Origin: an uncultured Oscillibacter sp.
GTDB lineage: Bacteria > Bacillota > Clostridia > Oscillospirales > Oscillospiraceae
Length of the DNA: 64,000 bases
Direction: 5' to 3'
Assembly: GCA_910578935.1 (NCBI GenBank)
Contig: CAJTSM010000010.1
Span: 35,987-99,986 of the forward strand
A program made the position numbers and the translations under genes. Shown in pieces: positions 8,650 through 17,005 of this stretch; positions within the stretch are counted from its first letter, which is position 1, and each line of letters opens with the position of its first letter. The notes under the pieces were generated by a model, which saw only the letters and a program-made list of their open reading frames with translations, searched no databases and had not been told where the DNA came from.

Positions 8650-9792
8650 ATGCCCTTAGATAACCAGCTGATTGCCTATGCGGCTCTTGCCCTCCTGGCG
8701 GCGTTGGTCTTCAGCTTTTTAATGACTCCTGTGGTAAAAACCTTTGCCTATAAAGTTGGGGCGGTAGATGTGCCCAAGGACGCCCGCCGGATGCATAAGG
8801 TGCCAATCCCCCGCTTGGGGGGCCTGGCTATCTTTATCGGCTTTATGGTCAGCGTCCTGATTCTAGGAAATGTACGGGGCAATGGTCAGATGCAGAGCAT
8901 CCTCCTGGGTTCCGTCATTATCGTAGTGCTGGGTGTGGTGGACGACATTATGGCCTTGCCCGCCATGCTGAAATTTGTGGTCCAGATTGCCGCCGCCCTG
9001 ATCCCCGCCCTGAACGGCGTAGTCATCCAGGCGTTTTCTAACCCCAACATCTTCTCCGACAGTCTTTACTGGGTCCTCGGCCCCCTGTCTGTGCCTTTCA
9101 CCGTGCTGTGGATTGTGGCGATTACCAATGCTGTGAACCTCATCGATGGGCTGGACGGCCTGGCCAACGGTGTTTCTGCTATCTCGGCCACGACAATGCT
9201 GGTCATCGCGCTGCTTGCTTCCGAGATGGAGGTGGCCGTCGTCATGGCGGCGCTGGTGGGAGCCTGCGTAGGGTTCATGCCTTACAACCTTAACCCTGCC
9301 AAAATGTTCATGGGGGACACTGGGGCTACCTTTCTGGGCTATATTTTGGCCACTATGTCCATTCAGGGGCTGTTTAAGTTCTATGCGGTGATCTCTTTTG
9401 CCGTGCCCTTCCTGATTCTAGGTCTGCCGATCTTTGACACGGTGTTCGCCTTCATCCGCCGCATCGCCCACGGACAAAGTCCCATGCACGCCGACCGGGG
9501 ACATATCCACCACCGGCTCATCGACATGGGCATGAACCAAAAGCAGGCCGTGGCAACCCTGTATGTTATCTCTGCCATGCTGGGGCTCTCCGCCGTGGTA
9601 CTGACCACCGGGGGAGAACAGAAGGCCATGCTGTTCTTTTTGACTTTATGCATTGCGGCGGCGGTGGCCGCCCGGGTGGTATTTCCCAAGGAAATCCGGG
9701 AAGAGCTCCATGAGGAGGTCGAAGAGCTTCGGGACCTGGGTCACCACGGCGGACAAAAGGAAACCCCCGGTCACGGGGAGAAGGAGAGCTAG
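8650..9792 (+). CDS. tagO: Undecaprenyl-phosphate GlcNAc-1-phosphate transferase (WecA/TagO family)
   Basis: 380 residues, polytopic, about eleven membrane segments. Family signatures: DVPKDARRMHKVPIPRLGG near residue 40, the Asp pair in GVVDDIMALP near 100, NLIDGLDGLANG near 160, MGDTGATFLG near 220, and the His-rich ADRGHIHHRL near 285. It transfers GlcNAc-1-P to undecaprenyl phosphate to start teichoic-acid or other secondary wall polymer synthesis. The C terminus is a short charged cytosolic tail. Its coupling to wecB supports the wall-polymer role. Confidence 0.92.
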   Translation: MPLDNQLIAYAALALLAALVFSFLMTPVVKTFAYKVGAVDVPKDARRMHKVPIPRLGGLAIFIGFMVSVLILGNVRGNGQMQSILLGSVIIVVLGVVDDIMALPAMLKFVVQIAAALIPALNGVVIQAFSNPNIFSDSLYWVLGPLSVPFTVLWIVAITNAVNLIDGLDGLANGVSAISATTMLVIALLASEMEVAVVMAALVGACVGFMPYNLNPAKMFMGDTGATFLGYILATMSIQGLFKFYAVISFAVPFLILGLPIFDTVFAFIRRIAHGQSPMHADRGHIHHRLIDMGMNQKQAVATLYVISAMLGLSAVVLTTGGEQKAMLFFLTLCIAAAVAARVVFPKEIREELHEEVEELRDLGHHGGQKETPGHGEKES

Positions 9793-10944
9793 ATGGAACG
9801 CGTGCGTATTATGAGCGTCTTCGGCACCCGTCCGGAGGCGATCAAAATGTGCCCCTTAGTAAAGGAACTGGCCTCCCGTCCCGGCATTGAAAGCCTCTGC
9901 TGTGTCACCGCCCAGCACCGGCAGATGCTGGACAGCGTGCTGGAAGTCTTTGGTGTCAAACCGGACCGGGATCTGGACATCATGACTCCCCGGCAGACCC
10001 TCTCCAGCATTACCAGCAAATGTCTGCTGGGTATGGACGAAGCCATCGGCGAGCTGAAGCCGGACATGATTTTGGTCCACGGGGATACTTCTACCACTTT
10101 CGCAGGCGCTCTGTCCGCCTATTATCATCAGGTGGCCGTGGGCCATGTGGAGGCGGGACTTCGAACCTATGACAAATACGCCCCCTTTCCCGAGGAGATG
10201 AACCGGGTGCTGACCTCTTCCATCGCGGACCTGCACTTCTGTCCCACTGCCGGAAACCGGGAGAACCTTCTCCGAGAGGGACGGGACCCATCGGGCATCT
10301 TCGTCACCGGCAACACGGTCATTGACGCGCTGAAAACCACCGTGCGGAAAGATTACCGCTTCGCCACGGAAGAGCTGAACCATCTGCCCTACGGGGAAAA
10401 GAAGGTAATCCTGGTCACCTGCCACCGGAGGGAAAACTACGGCGAGCCCATGAAGAACATCTGTCTGGCTCTCCGGCAGATTGCGGAGGAAAACCGGGAT
10501 GTGGAACTGGTCTATCCCGTCCATCTCAGCCCGGTGGTCCGGGAGGCGGTAGATCAATATCTCCGGGGCGCGCCCCGGGTTCACCTGATTGACCCTCTCC
10601 CCGCCGATGAGATGCACAATCTCATGGACCGCTGCTATTTGGTGCTGACGGACTCCGGCGGACTTCAGGAGGAGGCTCCCGCCCTAGGCAAACCCGTACT
10701 GGTCCTCCGCCGGGAGACAGAGCGGCCGGAGGCCGTAGCGGCCGGAACCGTGAAGCTGGCCGGGGTGGTTCAGGATGATATCATCACGATGGCCTCCCGG
10801 CTGATCCAGGACAAACGAGCCTACCATGAAATGGCTCACTCCGTGAATCCCTACGGCGACGGGAACGCCTGCCGCCGTATAGCGGACGCCATCGAATGGC
10901 GTTACGGCCTCCGAAAGGACCGGCCCGCCGGCTACGAGGCGTAG
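9793..10944 (+). CDS. wecB: UDP-N-acetylglucosamine 2-epimerase (non-hydrolysing)
   Basis: 383 residues, GT-B fold. Motifs: VFGTRPEAIKM at the N terminus, HGDTSTTFAG near 95, HVEAGLRTYDKYAPFPEE near 115, CHRRENYGE near 210, and TDSGGLQEEAPALGKP near 290. It interconverts UDP-GlcNAc and UDP-ManNAc, the donor for wall-polymer linkage units. The ATG follows the tagO stop directly, with AAGGAG upstream, so the two are co-translated. Confidence 0.94.
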   Translation: MERVRIMSVFGTRPEAIKMCPLVKELASRPGIESLCCVTAQHRQMLDSVLEVFGVKPDRDLDIMTPRQTLSSITSKCLLGMDEAIGELKPDMILVHGDTSTTFAGALSAYYHQVAVGHVEAGLRTYDKYAPFPEEMNRVLTSSIADLHFCPTAGNRENLLREGRDPSGIFVTGNTVIDALKTTVRKDYRFATEELNHLPYGEKKVILVTCHRRENYGEPMKNICLALRQIAEENRDVELVYPVHLSPVVREAVDQYLRGAPRVHLIDPLPADEMHNLMDRCYLVLTDSGGLQEEAPALGKPVLVLRRETERPEAVAAGTVKLAGVVQDDIITMASRLIQDKRAYHEMAHSVNPYGDGNACRRIADAIEWRYGLRKDRPAGYEA

Positions 10945-10949
10945 ACGGA

Positions 10950-11732
10950 ATGGACAAGCGGAAACTGAATTGGATTACCTGGGCGGTGCTGGCCATTTCC
11001 ATTGTCGTGGCGGCGTTGATGCTGGGAGGCAGCCTGAGCCGCAATGCTCATATCACCCTTCCCCCATCCAATCCGCCCCGGGACTCTGCCACCGGAGATG
11101 ATAACGCCGGGGATGGAGTAACCGTGATCGAGATCACGCCGGAAACGGTACAGGCGGCAATCGCCAGCCTGTCCCGGCCCGAAAGCTATGGCCGGAACAT
11201 GACCATAGAATATCTTTGGCCCGGCGGCGGAGGAACTCATGAGCTCTACACCATTGTCCGGGGTCCCTGGACCCGGGTGGACCGGGGATTGCCCGACGGT
11301 ACAACCCGGATCAGCATCACCAACGGCGAAGTAACCTATATCTGGTATGGATACGACAGCGGTTCGGAAGCCGTCTCCTTTCCAACGGGGGAGTTCTCCG
11401 CCGATGTAGAGCAGTCCATCCCCACGTATGAAGAGATCCTGAATCTGCCGGTGGAAGACATTGTCCTGGCGGATTACCGGCCTCTTGACGTTTTAACCTG
11501 TATTTACGTGGAGACAGCGGCCGACAGGGCGGGATACTCCACCCGCTACTGGGTCAGCGTAGAAAACGGTCTTTTGGTGCAGGCGGAACGGCTGCTGGGT
11601 GAGGACACCGTCTACCGGATGACGTCCCTGTATGTGGATGAAACAGCTTACGACGCTTCACGGTTTACTCTGCCCGACGGCACGGTGCTGCTGGAGGAAG
11701 ATGGGGCGGCTCCCATGGAACCCATGAAATAA
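10950..11732 (+). CDS. Membrane-anchored extracellular protein, function unknown
   Basis: 260 residues with an uncleaved N-terminal membrane anchor (about residues 9-27, WITWAVLAISIVVAALML) and a soluble exported domain rich in beta-type sequence. The domain's shape (repeated YIWYG, TYEEILNLPVEDIV, YWVSVENGLLVQAE) loosely resembles LolA/outer-membrane-lipoprotein-sorting-like folds, but this is only an impression. It follows wecB by five bases and is the last gene before a strong terminator, so it may serve the cell envelope. Confidence 0.7.
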   Translation: MDKRKLNWITWAVLAISIVVAALMLGGSLSRNAHITLPPSNPPRDSATGDDNAGDGVTVIEITPETVQAAIASLSRPESYGRNMTIEYLWPGGGGTHELYTIVRGPWTRVDRGLPDGTTRISITNGEVTYIWYGYDSGSEAVSFPTGEFSADVEQSIPTYEEILNLPVEDIVLADYRPLDVLTCIYVETAADRAGYSTRYWVSVENGLLVQAERLLGEDTVYRMTSLYVDETAYDASRFTLPDGTVLLEEDGAAPMEPMK

Positions 11733-11740
11733 TGCCATAA

Positions 11741-11767
11741 AAAAGGACGGGAAATCCCGTCCTTTTT
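11741..11767. terminator. Bidirectional terminator
   Basis: AAAAGGACGGGA and TCCCGTCCTTTT pair perfectly, with U-runs on both strands. It ends the trpS-tagO-wecB operon and the convergent small-protein cluster. Confidence 0.9.
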
Positions 11768-11774
11768 TCGTCTA

Positions 11775-12176
11775 TTATAATATTAAAAGAAGCCCCAGGG
11801 CCACCAGCAGTTCCTCATCCGCATTTTCCCGGAAGAGGAAAAACAGCAGCGCCAGCAGCAGCAGGTCGCCAGTGTCCACATGGTCCAGATGGAATTGGTC
11901 CAACAGGTGTTGAAGAATCCCAGTAAGGCCGTCTGCGGGCCGTCCGCCTGAAGAAAAGCCATTTGGCGGGCGGTTATGGCCGCCCTGTCCTCCGGGAGGA
12001 GGTCCTCCCGGAGGAGGGCTCCCAGAACTTGACCCGCCGGGAGGAGCGTTTCCCGGCGATGACCCTCCAACGGAGGAGGGCGGTTCCTCATGAGGCGGTC
12101 CTCCCGGAGTCGGAGTCCCCTCTTCCGGAATGCGGGTATAGGAGCCATTGTCGTTGCGAATGTAACGGTTATACAC
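11775..12176 (-). CDS. Small Pro/Gly-rich protein with acidic-hydrophobic tail
   Basis: 133 residues, not assigned to a family. The N-terminal half is low complexity (GGPPPGGQGG-type runs); the C-terminal 45 residues hold two leucine-rich segments (TGDLLLLALLFFLF and EELLVALGLLLIL) separated by acidic residues. The GTG start at 12176 has GGGAGG 8 bases upstream and follows the previous gene's stop by three bases. With its two neighbours it forms a small operon. A spore- or envelope-associated role is possible but unproven. Confidence 0.7.
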   Translation of the reverse strand: MYNRYIRNDNGSYTRIPEEGTPTPGGPPHEEPPSSVGGSSPGNAPPGGSSSGSPPPGGPPPGGQGGHNRPPNGFSSGGRPADGLTGILQHLLDQFHLDHVDTGDLLLLALLFFLFRENADEELLVALGLLLIL

Positions 12177-12179
12177 GGC

Positions 12180-12581
12180 TCAACCCTCCCATCCCGAGAG
12201 GAATTTCTTCCCCAAGTGGAACAGTCGAGCCAGTTGAAGGGCCCGCTCCACCTTTTCCTGCCGGTCACTTCGCAGGTAGGGCCGCAGTGCATAGAGTAAA
12301 TTCCGGGCGTTGGACTCCCGCTGCCCTCCCAGCTCCTGAATCAATGGCAGCAGCCGCGAGAGCAGTTTGGGGTCCAGCCCGCCGCCGCCCATCAGAGAGG
12401 AAAGCAGATCTCCCCCGCCTCCTGCGGGAGGCGGTTGCTGCACAGGAGGAGGCTGCGAAGGAGGCGGAGCGTTGGGCTGATCTCCGCCTCCCCCTCCCAG
12501 GGACTGGGCCAGCTGCATAATTTTACTCATGGCGTCCGGGTTGGACAGTATGTTGTTCAGCTTATCGTCAAATTCCGCCAT
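12180..12581 (-). CDS. Small protein with Pro/Gly-rich middle, function unknown
   Basis: 133 residues. The N terminus, MAEFDDKLNNILSNPDAM followed by IMQLAQSLG, resembles the next upstream gene's pattern of short amphipathic helices; a Pro/Gly linker (PPPVQQPPPAGGGG) follows, then a basic helical C terminus (SNARNLLYALRPYLR, VERALQLARLF). The ATG at 12581 is used because AGGGAGG lies 10 bases upstream; a GTG at 12590 has no room for a ribosome-binding site. Middle gene of the three-gene cluster. Confidence 0.72.
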   Translation of the reverse strand: MAEFDDKLNNILSNPDAMSKIMQLAQSLGGGGGDQPNAPPPSQPPPVQQPPPAGGGGDLLSSLMGGGGLDPKLLSRLLPLIQELGGQRESNARNLLYALRPYLRSDRQEKVERALQLARLFHLGKKFLSGWEG

Positions 12582-12605
12582 ACGGTCCACCCCTCCCTAA
12601 CGCCG

Positions 12606-12863
12606 TTACTTCTGAACGGCCTTGTTGATCCGCTCCACCAGCGCCGCCCCCTCAGGGCTCTGCATAATCTGGCTCACCATCTCGGTCATGGCCGAAGCAT
12701 CGCCTTTGGCAGCGGATTGAACCGCCTTTTGCAGCCCTGCGCCACCGTCTCCCTGGGTCAGCATCCGCATCAGCGTTTGCCCGTCCCCAGACTGCATCAG
12801 CGATTTCAGCATCGCCGGATTTTTACGAAGCCGGTCAGCCATCTGGGCCGATCTCTCATCCAT
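12606..12863 (-). CDS. Small helical protein, function unknown
   Basis: 85 residues, almost wholly helical and glutamine/methionine-rich: MDERSAQMADRLRKNPAML, then SLMQSGDGQTLMRMLTQ and a C-terminal PEGAALVERINKAVQK. The phrases resemble the N terminus of the following gene, suggesting related origin. AAAGGAGG precedes the ATG. First gene of the trio. I do not recognise a characterised family. Confidence 0.72.
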   Translation of the reverse strand: MDERSAQMADRLRKNPAMLKSLMQSGDGQTLMRMLTQGDGGAGLQKAVQSAAKGDASAMTEMVSQIMQSPEGAALVERINKAVQK

Positions 12864-12937
12864 ATGCCTGTTCCTCCTTTGCGTTCTTCATAGCAGTATA
12901 TGAGGCGGCGGGCAAAAAAGTGCCTATTCGTTCCGCG

Positions 12938-12975
12938 TAAAAACGCGGCCCCGGAATCTGTGTTCCGGGGCCGCG
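12938..12975 (-). terminator. Terminator of the KDPG aldolase gene
   Basis: GCGGCCCCGGAA pairs with TTCCGGGGCCGC around a 7-base loop; on the minus strand the stem is followed by TTTTT. It lies nine bases after the aldolase stop and upstream of the small-protein trio. Confidence 0.88.
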
Positions 12976-12983
12976 CCTCTTAT

Positions 12984-13940
12984 TTACTTTTGTACCAAAT
13001 GTACTGCAAACCCGCCAAATGTTTCTTTCAAATAAATGGCGCTGGTCCTGCCTTTGGCGTTGGTCTTCCGGGTAGACTCGTCAAACTCCACCCCCTGAAG
13101 GCCCAGGTGATAGACCGCCCGGTCCACATGATTGGTCCCGATCGCAATATGGCCTTTCTCTCCCAGGTAGGGCGCTTTCATGCACTCTACAGCGGTCCCG
13201 GCGAACACGGAGGAGTTGCCCACTTTGCACTCCATGCCAAAAACAGCGGCAAAGGCCCTGGCCGTCCGTTCCGCCTCCTCCGCGCTGCCGCAGTTGACGC
13301 CCACATGCCGCAGTTCAAAACCCAGCATGGCCTTGACAGCTTCCTTGCAAATGGAGGTGATCTCGTCCCACTTCTCACCCTCGATCAGGTCTTTTTTTAC
13401 CATCCAAGTACCGCCGCATGCCGCAATCCGGTCAAACGACAGATAATCCATCAAATTTTTCGTGTTCACGCCGCCGGTGGGCATAAAGTCCAGCGGAAGA
13501 ACCGGAGCCAGGGCCTTCAAAAACGCCACGCCGCCAGACTGCTCGGCAGGGAAGAACTTGACGACTCTCAGTCCGGCATTAACAGCCCGGGTCATGTCGG
13601 AGGCATTGACACAGCCGGGAAACACAGGGATGTCTTTTTTAACGCAGTCATTTACCAGTGATTCGTTATAGCCAGGAGAAACAATGAACTTTGCCCCGGC
13701 ATCCAGGGCCCGGCCGCACTGATCCAGATTCAGCACCGTCCCCGCGCCTACCAGAACCTCAGGACAGTCCCGGGCAATCCGGCGAATTGCCTCTTCCCCA
13801 GCGGCAGTGCGGAACGTAATCTCGGCGGCAGGAAGCCCTCCGGCAGTCAGGGCCTTCGCCAAAGGGACGGCCTTGGCAGCATCTTCGATCGCTATGACGG
13901 GGATGATGCCGATGTTGGATACCGTCTGAAAAATATCCAT
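12984..13940 (-). CDS. eda: KDPG/KHG aldolase fused to a C-terminal VOC (glyoxalase-like) domain
   Basis: 318 residues. Residues 1-205 are a class I KDPG/KHG aldolase: catalytic E40 in AAEITFRT, Schiff-base K128 in RVVKFFPAEQSGG, and phosphate-binding PTGGVN. It would cleave 2-keto-3-deoxy-6-phosphogluconate to pyruvate and glyceraldehyde-3-phosphate. Residues 208-318 (from LRHVGVNCGS) form a vicinal-oxygen-chelate domain ending GGFAVHLVQK. The ordinary aldolase is about 210 residues, so the fusion is the unusual part. Monocistronic, with its own terminator; no edd is nearby. Confidence 0.88.
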   Translation of the reverse strand: MDIFQTVSNIGIIPVIAIEDAAKAVPLAKALTAGGLPAAEITFRTAAGEEAIRRIARDCPEVLVGAGTVLNLDQCGRALDAGAKFIVSPGYNESLVNDCVKKDIPVFPGCVNASDMTRAVNAGLRVVKFFPAEQSGGVAFLKALAPVLPLDFMPTGGVNTKNLMDYLSFDRIAACGGTWMVKKDLIEGEKWDEITSICKEAVKAMLGFELRHVGVNCGSAEEAERTARAFAAVFGMECKVGNSSVFAGTAVECMKAPYLGEKGHIAIGTNHVDRAVYHLGLQGVEFDESTRKTNAKGRTSAIYLKETFGGFAVHLVQK

Positions 13941-14008
13941 GGTTTTCTCCTTTTAATAAAATTAAGCGTCATGCTCCTACGTTCAGAAACAGAACTGCCC
14001 ATGTCTCT

Positions 14009-14014
14009 ATTATA
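14009..14014 (-). promoter_or_regulatory. Probable -10 of the eda promoter
   Basis: TATAAT on the minus strand, about 70 bases before the eda start; the -35 region is a T-run and is not consensus. An imperfect GTTC-N7-GAAC repeat at 13981-13995 lies just downstream and might be an operator. Confidence 0.4.
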
Positions 14015-14129
14015 AAACTTGTACGCTGAGAAAAAAGGGGCGAAAGAGAAAAAATCGCTCCTCTTTTTTGTCAAAAACTACAAAGTCATTGAAACGTTCC
14101 GTGATTTCCATGGGGCAGGCAGCGCCGCT

Positions 14130-14582
14130 TTACTCCCCCATCACCTGAAACACAATGTCCCTCACCCGGTCCCGGGTGTCGCACTCCACCAGGGTTAAGT
14201 TCTGCCAGGGACCAACGGTAAGCTTCCCCTCTACAAAGGGCACCGTAATAAAGGGGGACAGCAGCGCCGCCTTGATGTGAGAAGAGCCGTTATCGTCGTG
14301 CCATGTTTCATGGTGCCAATAGGGCACCACCTGCCCATTCTCATCCAAATAGGGGGAAAACACGTCCAGGGCCGCCTTTAAATCATGCTTCACCATCCCC
14401 GGTTCAAACTCCAGGGTCGTCAGCCCCGCTACGCCGCCGGTGGTAAAACCCGTAACAACCCCATTGGAAACACCGTGTTCCCGGCAAGCCGCCGTCACCG
14501 CATGCTGAAAATCTTCCGTCACATCGATCATGCCCATATGGGCCTTGGTCCGGTAGGTTTTTCTCTCCGTGTACACTGCCAT
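14130..14582 (-). CDS. yjbQ: YjbQ/UPF0047 family protein
   Basis: 150 residues with the hallmark HHETWHDDNGSSH block near residue 91 and GPWQNLTLVECD near the C terminus. YjbQ-family proteins are compact, metal-binding and often trimeric; some have weak thiamine-phosphate-synthase activity in vitro, but the physiological role is unsettled. Start supported by GGAGG upstream. Single-gene unit with a clear promoter. Confidence 0.88.
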   Translation of the reverse strand: MAVYTERKTYRTKAHMGMIDVTEDFQHAVTAACREHGVSNGVVTGFTTGGVAGLTTLEFEPGMVKHDLKAALDVFSPYLDENGQVVPYWHHETWHDDNGSSHIKAALLSPFITVPFVEGKLTVGPWQNLTLVECDTRDRVRDIVFQVMGE

Positions 14583-14610
14583 ATTTCGGCCTCCTTGAAT
14601 GGTTTTGTGT

Positions 14611-14639
14611 ATTGTAACACGGTTTCATCTGTGATACAA
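14611..14639 (-). promoter_or_regulatory. Sigma-A promoter of yjbQ
   Basis: Minus-strand TTGTAT (14634-14639), 17-base spacer, TACAAT (14611-14616), about 30 bases before the start codon. Confidence 0.75.
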
Positions 14640-14815
14640 TCTTATTTATCCCTTCTGAGCAAAAAGATCGGAAAGGATATGTGCCATGTTTTGCGGCTGC
14701 CGTTGCTCCCAGCGGCAAGAAAACAGCTCAAGTCAAATGTATTATTTCCAAATTTAAAGTCTGGAAATAAGATCCCACAATTCATTGATAGAAGCTGAAT
14801 AAGGAGGGACCGCCT

Positions 14816-15631
14816 ATGCGGATCGCACTGATTCAAATGCCGGTAATAGAGAACAAAAAAGAAAACATTGAAACCGCCTGCCGCCGCCTGCGGGAAGCCA
14901 AAGCCAGAAAGGCTGACATTGCCGTTCTGCCGGAAATGTTTTGCTGTCCTTACGAAAGCTCCTGTTTCCGCCCTTATGGCGAACCGGAGGGCGGAGAAGC
15001 CCAGGCCGCCCTGTCCGCCCTGGCGGCGGAGCTGGAGCTGTATATTGTGGGCGGATCCCTGCCGGAGCTGGAGGATGATCGAGTTTACAACACCAGTTAT
15101 GTCTATGGGCGGCAGGGAGAAACCCTGGCCAAGCACCGGAAAGCGCATCTCTTTGACATCAATGTCGAAGGGGGACAGAGTTTTAAGGAGTCGGACGTTT
15201 TCTCTCCTGGAAACGCAGTCACCACGTTCGAGACAGAATTCGGAACTATGGGCCTCTGCGTCTGTTTCGACTTTCGTTTTGAGGAGCTGGTCCGCTGCAT
15301 GTGCCTCCGGGGGGCCAAGTGCATATTTGTTCCCGCCGCGTTTAATATGACGACCGGTCCCGCCCACTGGGAACTGCTGTTCCGCCAGCGGGCGGTAGAC
15401 AACCAGTGTTTCACCATTGGCGTCTCCCCCGCGAGAGACGAGACGGCCGCTTATGTGGCCTATGGGAACTCCATTGCCGTAGATCCCTGGGGTTCCGTCC
15501 TCCGCCGGGCCGGGGCTGGGGAAGCCACGCTGTACGCCGACCTGGATCTCCGACGGGTGGACTCCATCCGCCGCCAGCTTCCGATCTTCTCTGCCAGGCG
15601 GACAGACTTGTATGAAATCCGAGAACAGTGA
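14816..15631 (+). CDS. Carbon-nitrogen hydrolase (nitrilase superfamily, omega-amidase-like)
   Basis: 271 residues. The Glu-Lys-Cys triad is visible: E40 in VLPEMFCCPY, K109 in KHRKAHLFD, and C150 in CVCFDFRFEE. The RKxHLFD and DFRFEE blocks are those of omega-amidase/Nit2-like enzymes, which hydrolyse alpha-ketoglutaramate-type amides. AAGGAGGG precedes the ATG. Its stop overlaps the start of the alkyltransferase gene as GTGA. Substrate is inferred from family only. Confidence 0.9.
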   Translation: MRIALIQMPVIENKKENIETACRRLREAKARKADIAVLPEMFCCPYESSCFRPYGEPEGGEAQAALSALAAELELYIVGGSLPELEDDRVYNTSYVYGRQGETLAKHRKAHLFDINVEGGQSFKESDVFSPGNAVTTFETEFGTMGLCVCFDFRFEELVRCMCLRGAKCIFVPAAFNMTTGPAHWELLFRQRAVDNQCFTIGVSPARDETAAYVAYGNSIAVDPWGSVLRRAGAGEATLYADLDLRRVDSIRRQLPIFSARRTDLYEIREQ

Positions 15632-15957
15632 GCGGACCAGTTTTCGCCGCCTTTTTGGACATTGTCCGCCGGATTCCCGCCGGGAATGTTGCCACCTATG
15701 GGGAAATTGCCCGTCTGGCGGGAATGCCGGGCCAGGCCCGGATCGTGGGCTATGCCGTGGCGGGCTGCCGGGACCGCTCCATCCCCTGTCACCGGGTGGT
15801 AGACCGTTTCGGCGGCACAAAGACAATCTTTGATACACATGCTCCCGGAACCCAACGGGCTTTGCTGGAAGCGGAAGGCGTGCTGTTCCGCCCCGACGGT
15901 ACGGTGGATTTGGAAAAGTGCCGGTGGAACCCTTTTGAAGAATCACAAAACGCGTGA
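15628..15957 (+). CDS. O6-alkylguanine-DNA alkyltransferase-like protein, C-terminal domain only
   Basis: 109 residues, just the DNA-binding/active-site domain of Ogt/AGT proteins; the usual N-terminal domain is missing, as in ATL (alkyltransferase-like) proteins. However, ATLs replace the acceptor cysteine, while here C54 is present in IPCHRVV. It could be a minimal methyltransferase or a lesion-flagging protein. The GTG start overlaps the nitrilase stop. The last codons (NA-stop) are inside the terminator stem shared with tsaD. Confidence 0.85.
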   Translation: MSGPVFAAFLDIVRRIPAGNVATYGEIARLAGMPGQARIVGYAVAGCRDRSIPCHRVVDRFGGTKTIFDTHAPGTQRALLEAEGVLFRPDGTVDLEKCRWNPFEESQNA

Positions 15958-15978
15958 AGGGAAATTCCCTTCACGCGT
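15951..15978. terminator. Bidirectional terminator overlapping two convergent stop codons
   Basis: CGCGTGAAGGGAA pairs with TTCCCTTCACGCG and is flanked by AAAA and TTTT. The stem contains the TGA stop of the alkyltransferase gene on the plus strand and the TGA stop of tsaD on the minus strand; both proteins end in QNA as a result. Confidence 0.92.
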
Positions 15979-16993
15979 TTTGCTGCTCTTGAGAAATATC
16001 GCGGGTGGCGTAAGCGTTCAGTTCCATCCCCGCCGTATGGCCGGCCAGAAACTCATAATAACCCTGGGCGGCAATCATGGCTCCATTGTCCCCGCAGAGG
16101 CGCAGAGGCGGCAAGTACAGCCTGTATCCCGCCTTCCGGCAAGCCCGTTCCAAATCCGCCCGGACGATGGAATTGGCGGCTACGCCTCCAGCGGCCACGA
16201 TGGTCTTCCGCCCCGCCAGCCGGGCCGCCTCCATGGCCCGGGGAACCAGAGTGTCGCTGACGGCTTGAGTGAAATCCCGCGCCAAGGCCGCCCGGTCCAG
16301 TTCTTCCCCCACCTGCTCCGCGTGGTGCGCCAAATTCACCACCGCCGTCTTCAATCCGGAAAAACTCATGTCCAGGGGCGCGCCATCCACTTGGGCATGG
16401 GGCAGATGATACATACCTCCCGCCGACTGCTGGGCCAGCTCGTCCATGGGCCTCCCTCCGGGATAGGGAAGGCCCAGGACACGGGCCGCCTTATCGAAGC
16501 ACTCCCCCGCCGCATCATCCCGCGTGCCTCCCAAAATGCGCATATTCGTATAGCCCGCCACGTCGATCAGCAGGGTATTTCCCCCGGAGATGGCCAGGGC
16601 CAAAAAGGGAGGCTCCAACTCTGGAAACGCCAGATAGTTGGCTGCAATGTGACCCCGGATATGGTGAACCGGAATCAGCGGCACCCCCAGTCCCAACGCT
16701 GCGGATTTGGCAAAACTCAGCCCCACCAGTACCGCGCCGATGAGCCCCGGCGCATAGGTCGCCGCCACCGCGCCGATCTCGGACTTTTTGCAGCGCGCGT
16801 CCATCAAGGCTTTCTCCGTCAGGGCGGCAATTGCTTCCACGTGTTTTCGGGAGGCAATCTCCGGTACTACGCCGCCGTACAGAGCGTGAACCTCCACCTG
16901 GGAGGCAATGGCGTCAGACAATACAGTCCGCCCGTCCTCCACTACCGCCACAGCAGTTTCGTCGCAGGAGGACTCAAAGCCCAAGATTTTCAT
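15971..16993 (-). CDS. tsaD: tRNA threonylcarbamoyladenosine biosynthesis protein TsaD
   Basis: 340 residues, ASKHA-fold. Fe-binding HIRGHIAAN (H111, H115) is present, as are MKILGFESSCDETA at the N terminus and the late CGDNGAMIA. TsaD transfers the threonylcarbamoyl group to A37 of ANN-decoding tRNAs, with TsaB and TsaE, neither of which is in this window. Where most homologues read SGGHT, this one reads SGGNT. Last gene of the polA operon. Confidence 0.95.
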   Translation of the reverse strand: MKILGFESSCDETAVAVVEDGRTVLSDAIASQVEVHALYGGVVPEIASRKHVEAIAALTEKALMDARCKKSEIGAVAATYAPGLIGAVLVGLSFAKSAALGLGVPLIPVHHIRGHIAANYLAFPELEPPFLALAISGGNTLLIDVAGYTNMRILGGTRDDAAGECFDKAARVLGLPYPGGRPMDELAQQSAGGMYHLPHAQVDGAPLDMSFSGLKTAVVNLAHHAEQVGEELDRAALARDFTQAVSDTLVPRAMEAARLAGRKTIVAAGGVAANSIVRADLERACRKAGYRLYLPPLRLCGDNGAMIAAQGYYEFLAGHTAGMELNAYATRDISQEQQNA

Positions 16994-17005
16994 CTCTTCA
17001 CTTCC

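Noticed and set aside
14744..14768. ATTTCCA/TGGAAAT inverted repeat upstream of the nitrilase gene
   Set aside because: Short, AT-rich and without a clear promoter nearby; not strong enough to call an operator.
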